From: Amaricoccus solimangrovi
GTDB lineage: Bacteria > Pseudomonadota > Alphaproteobacteria > Rhodobacterales > Rhodobacteraceae
Length of the DNA stretch: 64,000 nt
Assembly (NCBI RefSeq): GCF_006385685.1
Contig: NZ_VFRP01000003.1
Span: forward strand, 62,001 to 126,000
Reading direction: 5' to 3'
Part shown: piece after piece, positions 49,614-58,187 of the stretch
Numbering within the stretch: the stretch's first letter is position 1
Layout: each line of letters opens with the position of its first letter
Program-made: the position numbers and the translations under genes
Notes under the pieces: model-generated
The model's input: only the letters and a program-made list of their open reading frames with translations
The model's database searches: none
What the model was told of the DNA's origin: nothing

Positions 49614-50210
49614 ATGATCGAGATCAACGGGGTGGAGGTTCACAAGGGCTGGCTCGACCGGGCCGCCCAGGAGGCGATGGCCGGGGATCTGCGCCGCGTC
49701 GCCCTGGCCGCGCCCTTCTTCCAGCCCGTCACGCCCTGGGGCAAGCCGATGTCGGTCCGGATGACCGCCGCGGGGAAATACGGCTGGATGACCGGCAAGG
49801 GCGGTTATCACTACGCGGCCCGGCACCCTTCCGGCGTGGCCTGGCCGCCGATTCCCGAGAGTGTGCTCGCGGTCTGGCGGCGCTTCGTCTCGGCGGAGCG
49901 GATGCCCGATTGCTGCCTCGTCAACTACTACGGCGAGAAGGCGCGGATGGGGCTGCACCGCGACGCGGACGAGGCGGATTTCTCCTGGCCGGTGCTGTCG
50001 ATCAGCCTCGGCGATCCCGGGCTGTTCCGGATCGGCGGGACGGAACGGGGCGATCCGACGCGCTCGGTCCTGCTCGAGAGCGGGGACGTGGTGCTGATGG
50101 GCGGCCCGGCGCGGCTCGTCCATCACGGGGTGGACCGGATCCGCTTCGGCGGCTCGACGCTGCTCCCGAAGGGCGGCCGGATCAACCTCACCTGCCGTGT
50201 CGTGGACTGA
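49614..50210 (+). CDS. alkB: alpha-ketoglutarate-dependent DNA repair dioxygenase AlkB
   Basis: 198 residues. Removes N1-methyladenine and N3-methylcytosine oxidatively. Fe(II) ligands in HRDADEADFSWPVLSISLGDPGLFRIGG (His, Asp) and LVHHGVDRI (His), 2-oxoglutarate binding Arg in GRINLTCR. PVTPWGKPMSVRMTAAGKYGW is the nucleotide-recognition lid. No Ada is adjacent. Confidence 0.93.
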   Translation: MIEINGVEVHKGWLDRAAQEAMAGDLRRVALAAPFFQPVTPWGKPMSVRMTAAGKYGWMTGKGGYHYAARHPSGVAWPPIPESVLAVWRRFVSAERMPDCCLVNYYGEKARMGLHRDADEADFSWPVLSISLGDPGLFRIGGTERGDPTRSVLLESGDVVLMGGPARLVHHGVDRIRFGGSTLLPKGGRINLTCRVVD

Positions 50211-50222
50211 AGCCGCGGCGCG

Positions 50223-50286
50223 AATATGCATTTGCATATTTGCGCGGCCCGGGCTGCTCGAAGCGAATATGCAAATGCATATTCGC
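50223..50286. repeat. pair of AT-rich palindromes between convergent genes
   Basis: Copy 1: AATATGCA-TT-TGCATATT (50223-50240). Copy 2: GCGAATATGCA-AA-TGCATATTCGC (50263-50286), a perfect 11+2+11 hairpin. Their core is the same octamer palindrome and they can also pair with each other around a GC-rich loop. In a GC-rich genome these two are conspicuous. They lie between the ends of alkB and the SH3-domain gene, so they are not classical operators. Confidence 0.75.
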
Positions 50287-50288
50287 CG

Positions 50289-50921
50289 TCACTGCCCGGA
50301 CGCGTCACCCCGGGGCGCGACGGAGCAGCAGCCGGTGAGGGCGGGGGCGTCCCCCTCGCTCAGCCGCGCGCCGAGGCCGAAGGCGCGGTCGGACATGCCG
50401 TCGCCGCATTGTTCCGGCGCGATGCCGAGCGTCACGGCGCCCTCCTTGTCGCGGGCGACGACGACGCGCGAGCCGGACCCGGCCGCGCCCGTCACCCTGT
50501 CGATCGTGAGCGTCCGCTCCTCGGTATCCATGCCGCTCCGGATCAGCCGGTCGCCTTCGTGGCGGATCTCCCAGAAGGGTTCGGTGCCGAAGCAGCGCAG
50601 CGTCGGGGGCAGTTCGCCGCCCTCGGCCCAGAGATCGCCCTCGGAGCGCAGATAGTCGAGGCTGACCCAGCCCGCCCTTTCGCCGGCGTTGACCTGTCCC
50701 CATGCGCCGCCGGGATCGCGCGCGACCACCTCGACATCCGCCGCGTCGCGTCCCAGCGCGCCGATCACCGGCGCCCCGATGTCCGGTTCGGCGCGGATGT
50801 TGAGCTTCGTCTCGACTCCGGTGACCCGGTAGAGGCCGGGCAGGGAGTCCTCCGCGGCGGCGGGGAAGGCGAGGCCTGCGAGGGCGCCTGTCAGGGCGAT
50901 CGTGATGAGCGGCCGGCGCAT
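50289..50921 (-). CDS. secreted SH3b-domain protein
   Basis: 210 residues. Signal peptide (RRPLITIALTGALAGLAFPAAAED), SH3b domain at about 30-95 (GVETKLNIRAEPDIGAPVIGALGRDAADVEVVARDPGGAWGQVNAGERAGWVSLDYL), then a COG3650-like domain (CFGTEPFWEIRHEGDRLIRSGMD...TLTIDRVTG). Periplasmic or cell-wall attached; function unknown. ATG 50921. It follows the thioesterase gene on the same strand. Confidence 0.85.
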   Translation of the reverse strand: MRRPLITIALTGALAGLAFPAAAEDSLPGLYRVTGVETKLNIRAEPDIGAPVIGALGRDAADVEVVARDPGGAWGQVNAGERAGWVSLDYLRSEGDLWAEGGELPPTLRCFGTEPFWEIRHEGDRLIRSGMDTEERTLTIDRVTGAAGSGSRVVVARDKEGAVTLGIAPEQCGDGMSDRAFGLGARLSEGDAPALTGCCSVAPRGDASGQ

Positions 50922-50959
50922 GCGTGGTCCTCCGAGGCGATGTTCGCGAGCCCGCGGGC

Positions 50960-51343
50960 TCATTCCGGGGCGGGCAACGGACGTTTCGCGCCCGAGTCGT
51001 CGATGGCGACGAAGATGAATCGCGCCTCGGTGACCTTGGCGAGTTCGTTACCGGGCTGGCGCCGGATCCAGGCCTCGATCTCGATCGTCATCGAGGTCCT
51101 GCCCTCGCGCACCAGCGTCGCATAGAGCGAGACCAGATCGCCGACCCGGACGGGCCGGTGGAAGGTCATCGCCTCCACGGCGACGGTCGCGACCCGGCCC
51201 CGCGCCCGTGCCCGGGCGAGCACCGAGCAGCCAAGATCCATCTGCGCCATCAGCCACCCGCCGAAGATGTCGCCATTGGCATTGGTGTCCGCCGGCATCG
51301 CGATGGTCTGGAGCGCGAGCGTGCCCCTGGGCGTTTCCGACAT
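50960..51343 (-). CDS. acyl-CoA thioesterase, hotdog fold (YciA type)
   Basis: 127 residues. RGTLALQTIAMPADTNANGDIFGGWLMAQMDLGCSVLARARARGRVATVAVEAMTFHRPVRVGDLVSLYATLVREGRTSMTIEIEAWIRR is the YciA/YbgC-like hotdog with the catalytic Asp in NGDIFGGW. Hydrolyses acyl-CoA. ATG 51343 has AGGAAAG in front. Confidence 0.92.
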   Translation of the reverse strand: MSETPRGTLALQTIAMPADTNANGDIFGGWLMAQMDLGCSVLARARARGRVATVAVEAMTFHRPVRVGDLVSLYATLVREGRTSMTIEIEAWIRRQPGNELAKVTEARFIFVAIDDSGAKRPLPAPE

Positions 51344-51485
51344 GTCCGCTTTCCTGATCCCCCGGGCCATCATGCAACCGATCGGGGCGCGGATTTCAAG
51401 CGTGTCTCGGTTTGCAACTCGCGTCGCGAGGCGTCATACCAATCCGAAGGGCGCCGAGGATCGCCCGGTGTTGGAGACTGAGTAC

Positions 51486-52286
51486 ATGGATTACGAGAAG
51501 ATCACCGCGACGCTGCGCGCTCTGGCGCTCGAGGCCGGGGCCGAGATCATGACGGTCTATGAGGGTCCGGATTTCGAGGTGAAGTCGAAATCGGACAGTT
51601 CCCCGGTGACCGAGGCGGACGAGCGGGCGGACGCGCTGATCGCCGCCGGCCTCGCCGCCGCCTTCCCCGAGATCCCGGTGGTGACCGAGGAGCAGAGCGA
51701 GAGCCACGCGATCGCCGCGGACGTGTTCTTCCTCGTCGATCCGCTCGACGGCACCAAGGAATTCATCCAGCGCCGCGGAGATTTCACCGTGAACATCGCG
51801 CTGATCGAGAAGGGCGTGCCGACCCGGGGCGTGGTCTACGCCCCCGCAAAGGGCCGGCTCTTCTACACCGACGCCAAGGGGCGCTCGGTCGAGGAGGCGG
51901 GGCCGCATCGCGTCGATACGACGGGCGAGACCAGCGCGCTCAAGGTTTCGGTGCCCGATCCCGACGGGCTCGTGGTGGTCGCGTCGAAATCGCACCGCGA
52001 CCAGGCGACCGACGACTACATCGCGCGCTACCCGGTGAGCGACTTCCGCTCGGCGGGATCCTCGCTCAAGTTCTGCCTGGTGGCCGCGGGCGAGGCGGAT
52101 CTCTATCCGCGGCTCGGCCGGACGATGGAATGGGACACCGCCGCGGGGCAGGCCGTGCTGCTCGGCGCGGGCGGCAAGGTGGTGCGTTTCGACGATCTCA
52201 AGCCGCTCGGCTATGGCAAGGGCGGGTTCGAGAATCCCTTCTTCATCGCCTATGTCCCGGGCGTGAAGCTCGCCGAGGCCAGCTGA
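51486..52286 (+). CDS. cysQ: 3'(2'),5'-bisphosphate nucleotidase CysQ
   Basis: 266 residues. Removes PAP, a by-product of sulphate assimilation. Metal-binding TEEQSE (68-73), DPLDGTKEF (85-93) and MEWDTAAGQAVLLGAGG near the end are CysQ-type. Distinct from the inositol phosphatase at 22779 by the DGTKEF motif. kdsB follows by six bases, so they may form an operon. Confidence 0.93.
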   Translation: MDYEKITATLRALALEAGAEIMTVYEGPDFEVKSKSDSSPVTEADERADALIAAGLAAAFPEIPVVTEEQSESHAIAADVFFLVDPLDGTKEFIQRRGDFTVNIALIEKGVPTRGVVYAPAKGRLFYTDAKGRSVEEAGPHRVDTTGETSALKVSVPDPDGLVVVASKSHRDQATDDYIARYPVSDFRSAGSSLKFCLVAAGEADLYPRLGRTMEWDTAAGQAVLLGAGGKVVRFDDLKPLGYGKGGFENPFFIAYVPGVKLAEAS

Positions 52287-52292
52287 CAGGCC

Positions 52293-53093
52293 ATGCCGGT
52301 CCTGATCGTCATCCCAGCGCGCTATGCCTCCACGCGCTATCCGGGCAAGCCGCTCGCGGAACTGCGGGGCGCCTCGGGCGTGCCGCGCAGCCTGATCCGC
52401 CGCAGCTGGGACGCCGCCTGCCAGGTCGAGGGAGTCGACCGCGTGGTGGTGGCGACCGATGACCACCGGATCGCGGACGCGGCCGGGGCCTTCGGCGCCG
52501 AGGTCGTGATGACTCCCGACACCTGCCGCAACGGCACCGAACGCTGCGCGGCGGTGATCGAGCGGCTGGGCGGGGACTACGACATCGTCGTCAACCTGCA
52601 GGGCGACGCGCCGCTGACCCCGCCTTGGTTCGTCTCCGCGCTCGTCGCGGCGATGCGGGCCGATCCGGCGGCGCGGGTGGCGACGCCGGTCCTGCGCTGC
52701 GACACCGCCGCGCTGGAGGGCTTTCTCGAGGACCGGCGCCAGGGCCGGGTCGGCGGCACGACCGCGGTCTTCGACGTCAATCGCGACGCGCTCTATTTCT
52801 CCAAGGAGGTGCTGCCCTATACCGGCCGTCCGCTCCGTCCGGAGGAGGAGATCCCGGTCTTCCATCACGTCGGCGTCTACGCCTACCGGCCCGACGCGCT
52901 CGCCGCCTATCCCGGCTGGCCGGTCGGTCCGCTGGAGACCTGGGAGGGGCTGGAGCAGCTCCGCTTCATGGAGAACGGCCTGCCGGTGCGCTGCGTCGAG
53001 GTCGAGGGGCGCGGACAGGCTTTCTGGGAACTGAACAACCCTTCGGACGTTCCCCGGATCGAGGCGATCCTCAGGGACATGGGAATCGCCTAG
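52293..53093 (+). CDS. kdsB: 3-deoxy-manno-octulosonate cytidylyltransferase
   Basis: 266 residues. Makes CMP-Kdo for lipopolysaccharide or capsule. VIPARYASTRYPGKPLAELRG with the nucleotide-binding lysine, VVVATDDHRIADAAGAFGAEVVMT, NLQGDAPLTPP and SNPSDVPRIEAIL-type C-terminus. QGDAPLTP deviates from the usual QGDEPLI/P of KdsB, so a slightly different sugar substrate is possible. Confidence 0.9.
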   Translation: MPVLIVIPARYASTRYPGKPLAELRGASGVPRSLIRRSWDAACQVEGVDRVVVATDDHRIADAAGAFGAEVVMTPDTCRNGTERCAAVIERLGGDYDIVVNLQGDAPLTPPWFVSALVAAMRADPAARVATPVLRCDTAALEGFLEDRRQGRVGGTTAVFDVNRDALYFSKEVLPYTGRPLRPEEEIPVFHHVGVYAYRPDALAAYPGWPVGPLETWEGLEQLRFMENGLPVRCVEVEGRGQAFWELNNPSDVPRIEAILRDMGIA

Positions 53094-53233
53094 AACGCGT
53101 GGCCGGCGGCGATCCGCCGTTAGCCAGATCGCGAAGGAATTGTCGCCGCGGAGAAATCTGTGGTAGGACAGAAGCAATTTGACGCGGAGGTCAGCTCCGC
53201 TCTTGGGGTATCAGGTGTGGTATGGGATCTCCT

Positions 53234-54145
53234 ATGAAGAATAAAGTCACCAAGGCGGTGCTGCCCGTGGCTGGCTTTGGGACGCGGTTTCTGCCGGCGA
53301 CCAAGTCGGTCCCGAAGGAGATCCTTCCCCTCGTGGACCGTCCACTCATCCAGTACACGATCGACGAGGCCCGCGCGGCCGGCATCACCGAGTTCATCTT
53401 CGTCACCTCCCGCGGCAAGAGCGCGCTCGAGGATTACTTCGACAGCGCGCCCGAACTCGAGGCCGCGCTGCGCGAGGGCAAGAAGACCAAGCTGCTCGAC
53501 GTGCTGAAGCAGACCGACATGGAAAGCGGCGCGGTCGCCTATGTCCGCCAGCAGGAGCGCCGCGGCCTCGGCCACGCGGTCTGGTGCGCGCGGCGGCTGA
53601 TCGGCGACGAGCCCTTCGCGGTGCTGCTGCCCGACGACGTGATCGACGCCGAGACGCCCTGCCTGAAGCAGATGATCGAGGCCTACGCGGAGCTTGGCGG
53701 CAACATGGTCGCCGCGATGGAGGTTCCGGCCGCCAACGTCTCCTCCTACGGCATTCTCGACGTGGCCGAGGATGACGGCTCGGCCGTCAAGGTCCGGGGC
53801 ATGGTCGAGAAGCCGAAGCCGGAGGTGGCGCCGTCCAACCTCGCGGTGATCGGCCGCTACATCCTGTCGCCGGACGTGCTCAACAACCTCAACAACATGA
53901 AGGAAGGCGCCGGCGGCGAGATCCAGCTGACGGATGCGATCGCCGCGGAGATCTCCAGGAGCGACAACGTCCACGGCTTCCGCTTCAAGGGCCGCCGCTT
54001 CGACTGCGGCAGCCAGGCGGGCTATCTGCAGGCGACGGTGTCCTTCGGCCTCGCCCGGCCGGATCTGCGCGACGAGTTCCTGGAGTTCCTGCGCTCCTTC
54101 GTCGAACTGGAAGCGCCGCGGGCGAAGGTGGCGGCGGGCCGCTGA
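53234..54145 (+). CDS. galU: UTP--glucose-1-phosphate uridylyltransferase
   Basis: About 303 residues. Makes UDP-glucose. KAVLPVAGFGTRFLPATKSVPKEILPLVDRPLIQYTIDEARAAGI is the nucleotidyltransferase start; YGILDVAEDDGSAVKVRGMVEKPK and AVIGRYILSP follow. ATG 53234 aligns with homologues; ATG 53222 adds MGSP. Confidence 0.95.
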   Translation: MKNKVTKAVLPVAGFGTRFLPATKSVPKEILPLVDRPLIQYTIDEARAAGITEFIFVTSRGKSALEDYFDSAPELEAALREGKKTKLLDVLKQTDMESGAVAYVRQQERRGLGHAVWCARRLIGDEPFAVLLPDDVIDAETPCLKQMIEAYAELGGNMVAAMEVPAANVSSYGILDVAEDDGSAVKVRGMVEKPKPEVAPSNLAVIGRYILSPDVLNNLNNMKEGAGGEIQLTDAIAAEISRSDNVHGFRFKGRRFDCGSQAGYLQATVSFGLARPDLRDEFLEFLRSFVELEAPRAKVAAGR

Positions 54146-54162
54146 GACCCGCTCAGGTTGAA

Positions 54163-54199
54163 TGGAAACGGCTCCGCCCCCCGGGCGGGGCCGTTTCCA
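54163..54199 (+). terminator. terminator after galU
   Basis: TGGAAACGGC (54163-54172) pairs with GCCGTTTCCA (54190-54199) and the inner CCGCCC/GGGCGG extends the stem. Just after the galU stop, followed by GTTGG rather than a T-run. Confidence 0.65.
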
Positions 54200-54238
54200 G
54201 TTGGAGGCGGGACGAGGCGCGGGCGAGGAAAGCGGAAC

Positions 54239-54263
54239 GGCCCGGCGGGGGAACCGCCGGGCC
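54239..54263. terminator. hairpin between galU and ptsN
   Basis: GGCCCGGCGG (54239-54248), loop of five, CCGCCGGGCC (54254-54263), then GGATTTC. It is 85 bases from the ptsN stop and may serve either strand. Confidence 0.5.
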
Positions 54264-54347
54264 GGATTTCACGAAGGTCTGGTCGGGGAGGCGCGGCCCG
54301 CGCGCGGCGCCGCCGCTATCCGCCGTTTCCGGCCGGTCCGCGGCGGC

Positions 54348-54812
54348 TCAGGCCGCCTTCTCGGCCTTGCCTTCCGTCAGGATCGCGTAGATCGCCGACG
54401 GATCGAAGGTCGAGCGCAGCTTGGCGCAGACCGCCTCGTTCTTCAGCGTGCGCGACACGCGCGCGAGCGCCTTCAGATGCTCCGCGCCGGCGTTCTCGGG
54501 CGCGAAGAGGGCGAAGACGAGATCGACCGGCTGCCGGTCGATCGAATCGAAATCCACGGGCTTCTCCAGCCGCATGAACAGACCCACCATGCGCCGCACG
54601 CCCGCGAAACGCGCGTGCGGGATGGCCACGCCCCGTCCGACGCCGGTCGGCCCGAGGGCCTCCCGGTCCATCAGTGACTTGTAGACGAGCGCGGATGGAA
54701 GCTCGTAGACCTGCTCGGCCATGTCGGCGAGGTCCTGCAACAGTCGCTTCTTGCTGGTCGCCTTCACGGGCGCCCGCACCGCCTCGACGTTGATGATCTC
54801 CGAAAGCTCCAC
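54348..54812 (-). CDS. ptsN: nitrogen phosphotransferase EIIA-Ntr
   Basis: 154 residues. PTS EIIA type 2 domain with phosphorylated His in GRGVAIPHARFAGV. It links nitrogen/carbon status to K+ transport and sigma54 activity. It lies downstream of hpf and rpoN in the conserved order. Confidence 0.93.
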   Translation of the reverse strand: MELSEIINVEAVRAPVKATSKKRLLQDLADMAEQVYELPSALVYKSLMDREALGPTGVGRGVAIPHARFAGVRRMVGLFMRLEKPVDFDSIDRQPVDLVFALFAPENAGAEHLKALARVSRTLKNEAVCAKLRSTFDPSAIYAILTEGKAEKAA

Positions 54813-54845
54813 AACGGGGTCTCCCTGAACGATGAGAACGCGTGG

Positions 54846-55427
54846 TTACTGGGTATTCCGCGGGTCGATCCAGCCGATGTTGCCATCGTCACGGGTATAT
54901 ACCACATTCACCCCGCCATGCGCGTCATTCCGGAAGACAAGTAAATGCGCGCCGGCGAGTTCCATCTGCATGACCGCCTCGCCGACGGAAAGATGCGGAA
55001 CCTTGGTTTCCATCTCGGCCACGATGACGGGCTGCAGGCTGTCGGGCTCGCTGTAATCGGCCTCGTCCGCCTGTCCGCCCTCGAGAATGTAGCTCTGCGC
55101 CTCCATCGCGAGAATGGGCTCTTCCCGGAACCGGTGGTGGTCGCGCAGCCGGCGCTTGTAGCGGCGCAGCTGCTTCTCCATCCGCTCCAGCGCGCCTTCG
55201 AAGGAGGCGTAGACCTCGCCCGCGCGCGCCTTGGCCTGGACGAGCATGCCCGTCGTCAGATGCACGGAGGCGTCGGCGACGAATTCATGGCGGTCCTTGG
55301 AGAATGTTACCACCGCGTCCACGGGGCGATCGAAGTACTTGCCGACCGCCTCCGCCAGCCGGTCTTCGACGTGAGTCCGCAGCGCGTCCCCGATGTCGAT
55401 CTGCTTCCCGCTGACCTGAATGCGCAT
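54846..55427 (-). CDS. hpf: long-form ribosome hibernation promoting factor
   Basis: 193 residues. N-terminal S30AE domain (MRIQVSGKQIDIGDALRTHVEDRLAEAVGKYFDRPVDAVVTFSKDRHEFVADASVHL) and the long C-terminal dimerisation part (VPHLSVGEAVMQMELAGAHLLVFRNDAHGGVNVVYTRDDGNIGWIDP). It dimerises ribosomes to 100S in stationary phase. Confidence 0.95.
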   Translation of the reverse strand: MRIQVSGKQIDIGDALRTHVEDRLAEAVGKYFDRPVDAVVTFSKDRHEFVADASVHLTTGMLVQAKARAGEVYASFEGALERMEKQLRRYKRRLRDHHRFREEPILAMEAQSYILEGGQADEADYSEPDSLQPVIVAEMETKVPHLSVGEAVMQMELAGAHLLVFRNDAHGGVNVVYTRDDGNIGWIDPRNTQ

Positions 55428-55553
55428 GATTTGCCCCTTGTTGACGTCGGTTCTTCCCGACGGATTCCAGACGGTCCGCCTTGCCGGGCGGAGCCTTAGG
55501 ACGGGTACGCGGCCCTTGTCAACGCGCCCGGCGGGCTTGAAATCCGGGGCCTT

Positions 55554-56879
55554 TCACACCCGGGCCAGGTTGCTTTTCCGGCGCCGGCGTTCGACAGACG
55601 ACAGAATACCCATCCCCTCACGGTATTTCGCAACCGTCCGCCGCGCAATATCTATCCCCTCGGCGCGCAGCAGCGCGACGATCCGGTCGTCCGAGAGCGT
55701 CCGGGCGGGAGGCTCGGCCTCGATGATCTGGCGGATGCGCTCGCGCACGGCCGCGGCCGAGAAGGTCTCCCCCCCGCCGAGCGCCTCGAGCGCCGAGGAA
55801 AAGAAGAAGCGCATCGGCAGGTTGCCCTGCGCGCAGGCGATGTACTTGTTCGCCGTCACCCGGCTGACCGTCGACTCATGGAGCCCGAGCCGGTCGGCGA
55901 GCGCGCGCCGCGTCAGCGGCCGCATCCGGCTGACGCCGGCGGTGAAGAAATCTCCCTGCAGGGCGACGATCTCGGTCGCGACCCGCAGGATGGTGCGCGC
56001 GCGCTGCTCGAGGCTCCGGACCAGCCAGTTCGCATTGGCGCCGCATTCGGAGATGAAGGCCCGGGTCGCGGCGTCCTTCGGTCCGAGATCGACGCTGTAC
56101 TGGTTGTTGGTCAGCACACGGGGCAGCGTGTCGGTGTTGAGCTCGACCGACCAGCCGCCGCCCGGGGCCGCGGTCACGAAGACATCGGGCACGGCGACCT
56201 GGAGCTCCGGCGTCGAGAAGCGCAGCCCGGGTTTCGGATCGAGCGCGCGGATCTCGTCGAGCATCTCCGTCAGATCCTCGTCGTCGACGCCGCAGATCCG
56301 CCGGAGTTCCGCCCGCTGGCCGGAGGCGGCGAGGCCGAGATTGCCGAGCAGCGCCTCCATCGCCGGGTCGAGCCGGTCACGCTCGCGCAGCTGGAGCGCG
56401 AGGCACTCGCGCAGCGAGCGCGCGCCGACGCCGGCGGGATCGCAGGCCCGCACCAGCGCGAGACCGCGCGCGATCTCGGACGGGCGCAGGCGGTGGCGGG
56501 CGATCAGCTCCTCCGGCGTGGCGCGCAGATAGCCGTCCTCCTCCAGTTCCTCGGCGAGGATCAGCGCCGCCTCGATCACCGCCGAGGGGGCGCGCATCGC
56601 CCGGATCTGCTCGGCGAGATGATCGGCCAGGGTGACGCCGGCGGCGAGACCTTCGAGGATCGCCGGATCGACGCCGCCCCCGCCCGAGGCCATCCTGGGG
56701 CCGCCCCGCTCCCGCTCGCGCGGCGGGGCGAGTTCGAGCAGCGGGTTGCGCTCGATGGCCGCGGCGACATAGTCGCCGAGTTCGAGGTTCGACATGCCCA
56801 GAAGCTTGATCGACTGGCGCAGCTGGGGGGTAAGCGCGAGGCTCTGCTTCTGCCGGAGCTCGATCCTGGGCGCGAGCAT
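55554..56879 (-). CDS. rpoN: RNA polymerase sigma-54 factor
   Basis: 441 residues. Region I Gln-rich (IELRQKQSLALTPQLRQSIKLLGMSNLEL), a core-binding region, and the RpoN box ARRTVAKYRE near residue 420. Shorter than E. coli RpoN (477), as is common in Rhodobacterales. It lies between lptB and hpf. Confidence 0.96.
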   Translation of the reverse strand: MLAPRIELRQKQSLALTPQLRQSIKLLGMSNLELGDYVAAAIERNPLLELAPPRERERGGPRMASGGGGVDPAILEGLAAGVTLADHLAEQIRAMRAPSAVIEAALILAEELEEDGYLRATPEELIARHRLRPSEIARGLALVRACDPAGVGARSLRECLALQLRERDRLDPAMEALLGNLGLAASGQRAELRRICGVDDEDLTEMLDEIRALDPKPGLRFSTPELQVAVPDVFVTAAPGGGWSVELNTDTLPRVLTNNQYSVDLGPKDAATRAFISECGANANWLVRSLEQRARTILRVATEIVALQGDFFTAGVSRMRPLTRRALADRLGLHESTVSRVTANKYIACAQGNLPMRFFFSSALEALGGGETFSAAAVRERIRQIIEAEPPARTLSDDRIVALLRAEGIDIARRTVAKYREGMGILSSVERRRRKSNLARV

Positions 56880-56904
56880 CCGTCATGCCTCCCGAGCGGC
56901 GGGG

Positions 56905-57669
56905 TCAGATGCGGAAGCTCTCGCCCAGATACACACGGCGCACGTCCTCGTCCTCGACGACCTCGTCCGGCGTGCCGGACATCAATACGGTGCCGTCGTG
57001 CAGGATATAGGCCCGGTCGACGATTTCCAGCGTCTCGCGCACGTTGTGGTCGGTGATCAGCACGCCGATGCCCCGCTCGGTCAGGTGGCGCACCAGCTTG
57101 CGGATATCGGCCACGGCGAGCGGGTCGACGCCGGCGAAGGGCTCGTCGAGCAGGATGTATTTGGGCTGCGTCGCGAGACAGCGGGCGATCTCGACCCGCC
57201 GCCGCTCGCCGCCCGAGAGCGCGATGGCGCGGGCGCGGCGCAGATGGGTGATCGAGAATTCGCCGAGCAGTTCGTCCAGCATCTCCCGCCGCTTCTCCGG
57301 ATCATCGACGGCGATCTCGAGGATGGCGCGGATGTTGTCGGCGACCGTCATGCCGCGGAAGATCGAGGCCTCCTGCGGCAGGTAGCCGATGCCGAGCCGG
57401 GCGCGGCGGAACATCGGCAGCAGCGTCACGTCCTGGCCGTCGACGAGCACCGTGCCCGCGTCGGGCGGCACCAGCCCCGCGATCGCGTAGAAACAGGTGG
57501 TCTTGCCCGCCCCGTTCGGCCCCAGCAGCGCCGCGACCTCGCCCCGGCGCAGGCTGAGCGAGACGTCGCGCAGGACCGGACGGCGCTTGTAGCTCTTGCC
57601 GAGGTTGATGACCTCGAGCCCCTCGGCCCGGGTGGCGCTCGCCGCGGCGATGGGTGCGGGGCGGTTCAC
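56905..57669 (-). CDS. lptB: lipopolysaccharide transport ATPase LptB
   Basis: 254 residues. ABC ATPase: Walker A GPNGAGKTTCFYAIAG, signature LSGGERRRVEIAR, Walker B YILLDEPFAGVDP, switch His VLITDHNV. Powers LPS extraction with LptFG (not here). Overlaps lptA by four bases. Confidence 0.96.
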   Translation of the reverse strand: MNRPAPIAAASATRAEGLEVINLGKSYKRRPVLRDVSLSLRRGEVAALLGPNGAGKTTCFYAIAGLVPPDAGTVLVDGQDVTLLPMFRRARLGIGYLPQEASIFRGMTVADNIRAILEIAVDDPEKRREMLDELLGEFSITHLRRARAIALSGGERRRVEIARCLATQPKYILLDEPFAGVDPLAVADIRKLVRHLTERGIGVLITDHNVRETLEIVDRAYILHDGTVLMSGTPDEVVEDEDVRRVYLGESFRI

Positions 57670-58178
57670 CGGCCGTTTCCCGGCGAGGTCGATCCGGGGG
57701 TGAAGATCGTCCGCACCCGGCCCTCGAGTTGGGCGGTGCCGCCGTTGAGATCGATGTGGAGCGTCTGGCTCGACAGCGCGTTCGGCCCCTGCGTCAGCAG
57801 CACGTCGCCCGACATGTCGACGAGGCCGGTCGCGACCTCGTAGACCGCCCGGTCCCCCGACGCGGCCTCGCTGCCGTTCGCGAGCGTCACGTTGCCCTCC
57901 GCCTCCATCCGCTCCACCGTGCCCTGGGCGCCGGCGGTGCCCGCGACATAGAAGACCTTCAGCCGGTCCGCGGCGAGGCGCAGCTCGCCCTGGCCGACCT
58001 TGACCGTCCCGGTGAAGAGCGCGGTGCCGCCCGCCTGGTCGAGCTGGAGCGCGTCGGAGGTGATCTCGACCGGCTGGGTCGCGTCGTGGCTTCGCCCGAA
58101 GGGGACGGTCGTTCCCTGGGCGGCGGCCTGGAGCGCGGTCGCGGCGATCAGCGTCGCAGCCAGCGGGAGCAATCGCAT
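57666..58178 (-). CDS. lptA: lipopolysaccharide transport periplasmic protein LptA (OstA)
   Basis: 170 residues. Signal peptide (RLLPLAATLIAATALQAAAQ) and OstA beta-taco sequence (VEITSDALQLDQAGGTALFTGTVKVGQGELRLAADRLKVFY, ANGSEAASGDRAVYEVATGLVDMSGDVLLTQGPNALSSQTLHIDLNGGTAQLEGRVRTIF). Confidence 0.92.
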   Translation of the reverse strand: MRLLPLAATLIAATALQAAAQGTTVPFGRSHDATQPVEITSDALQLDQAGGTALFTGTVKVGQGELRLAADRLKVFYVAGTAGAQGTVERMEAEGNVTLANGSEAASGDRAVYEVATGLVDMSGDVLLTQGPNALSSQTLHIDLNGGTAQLEGRVRTIFTPGSTSPGNGR

Positions 58179-58187
58179 CTGGGGTCC

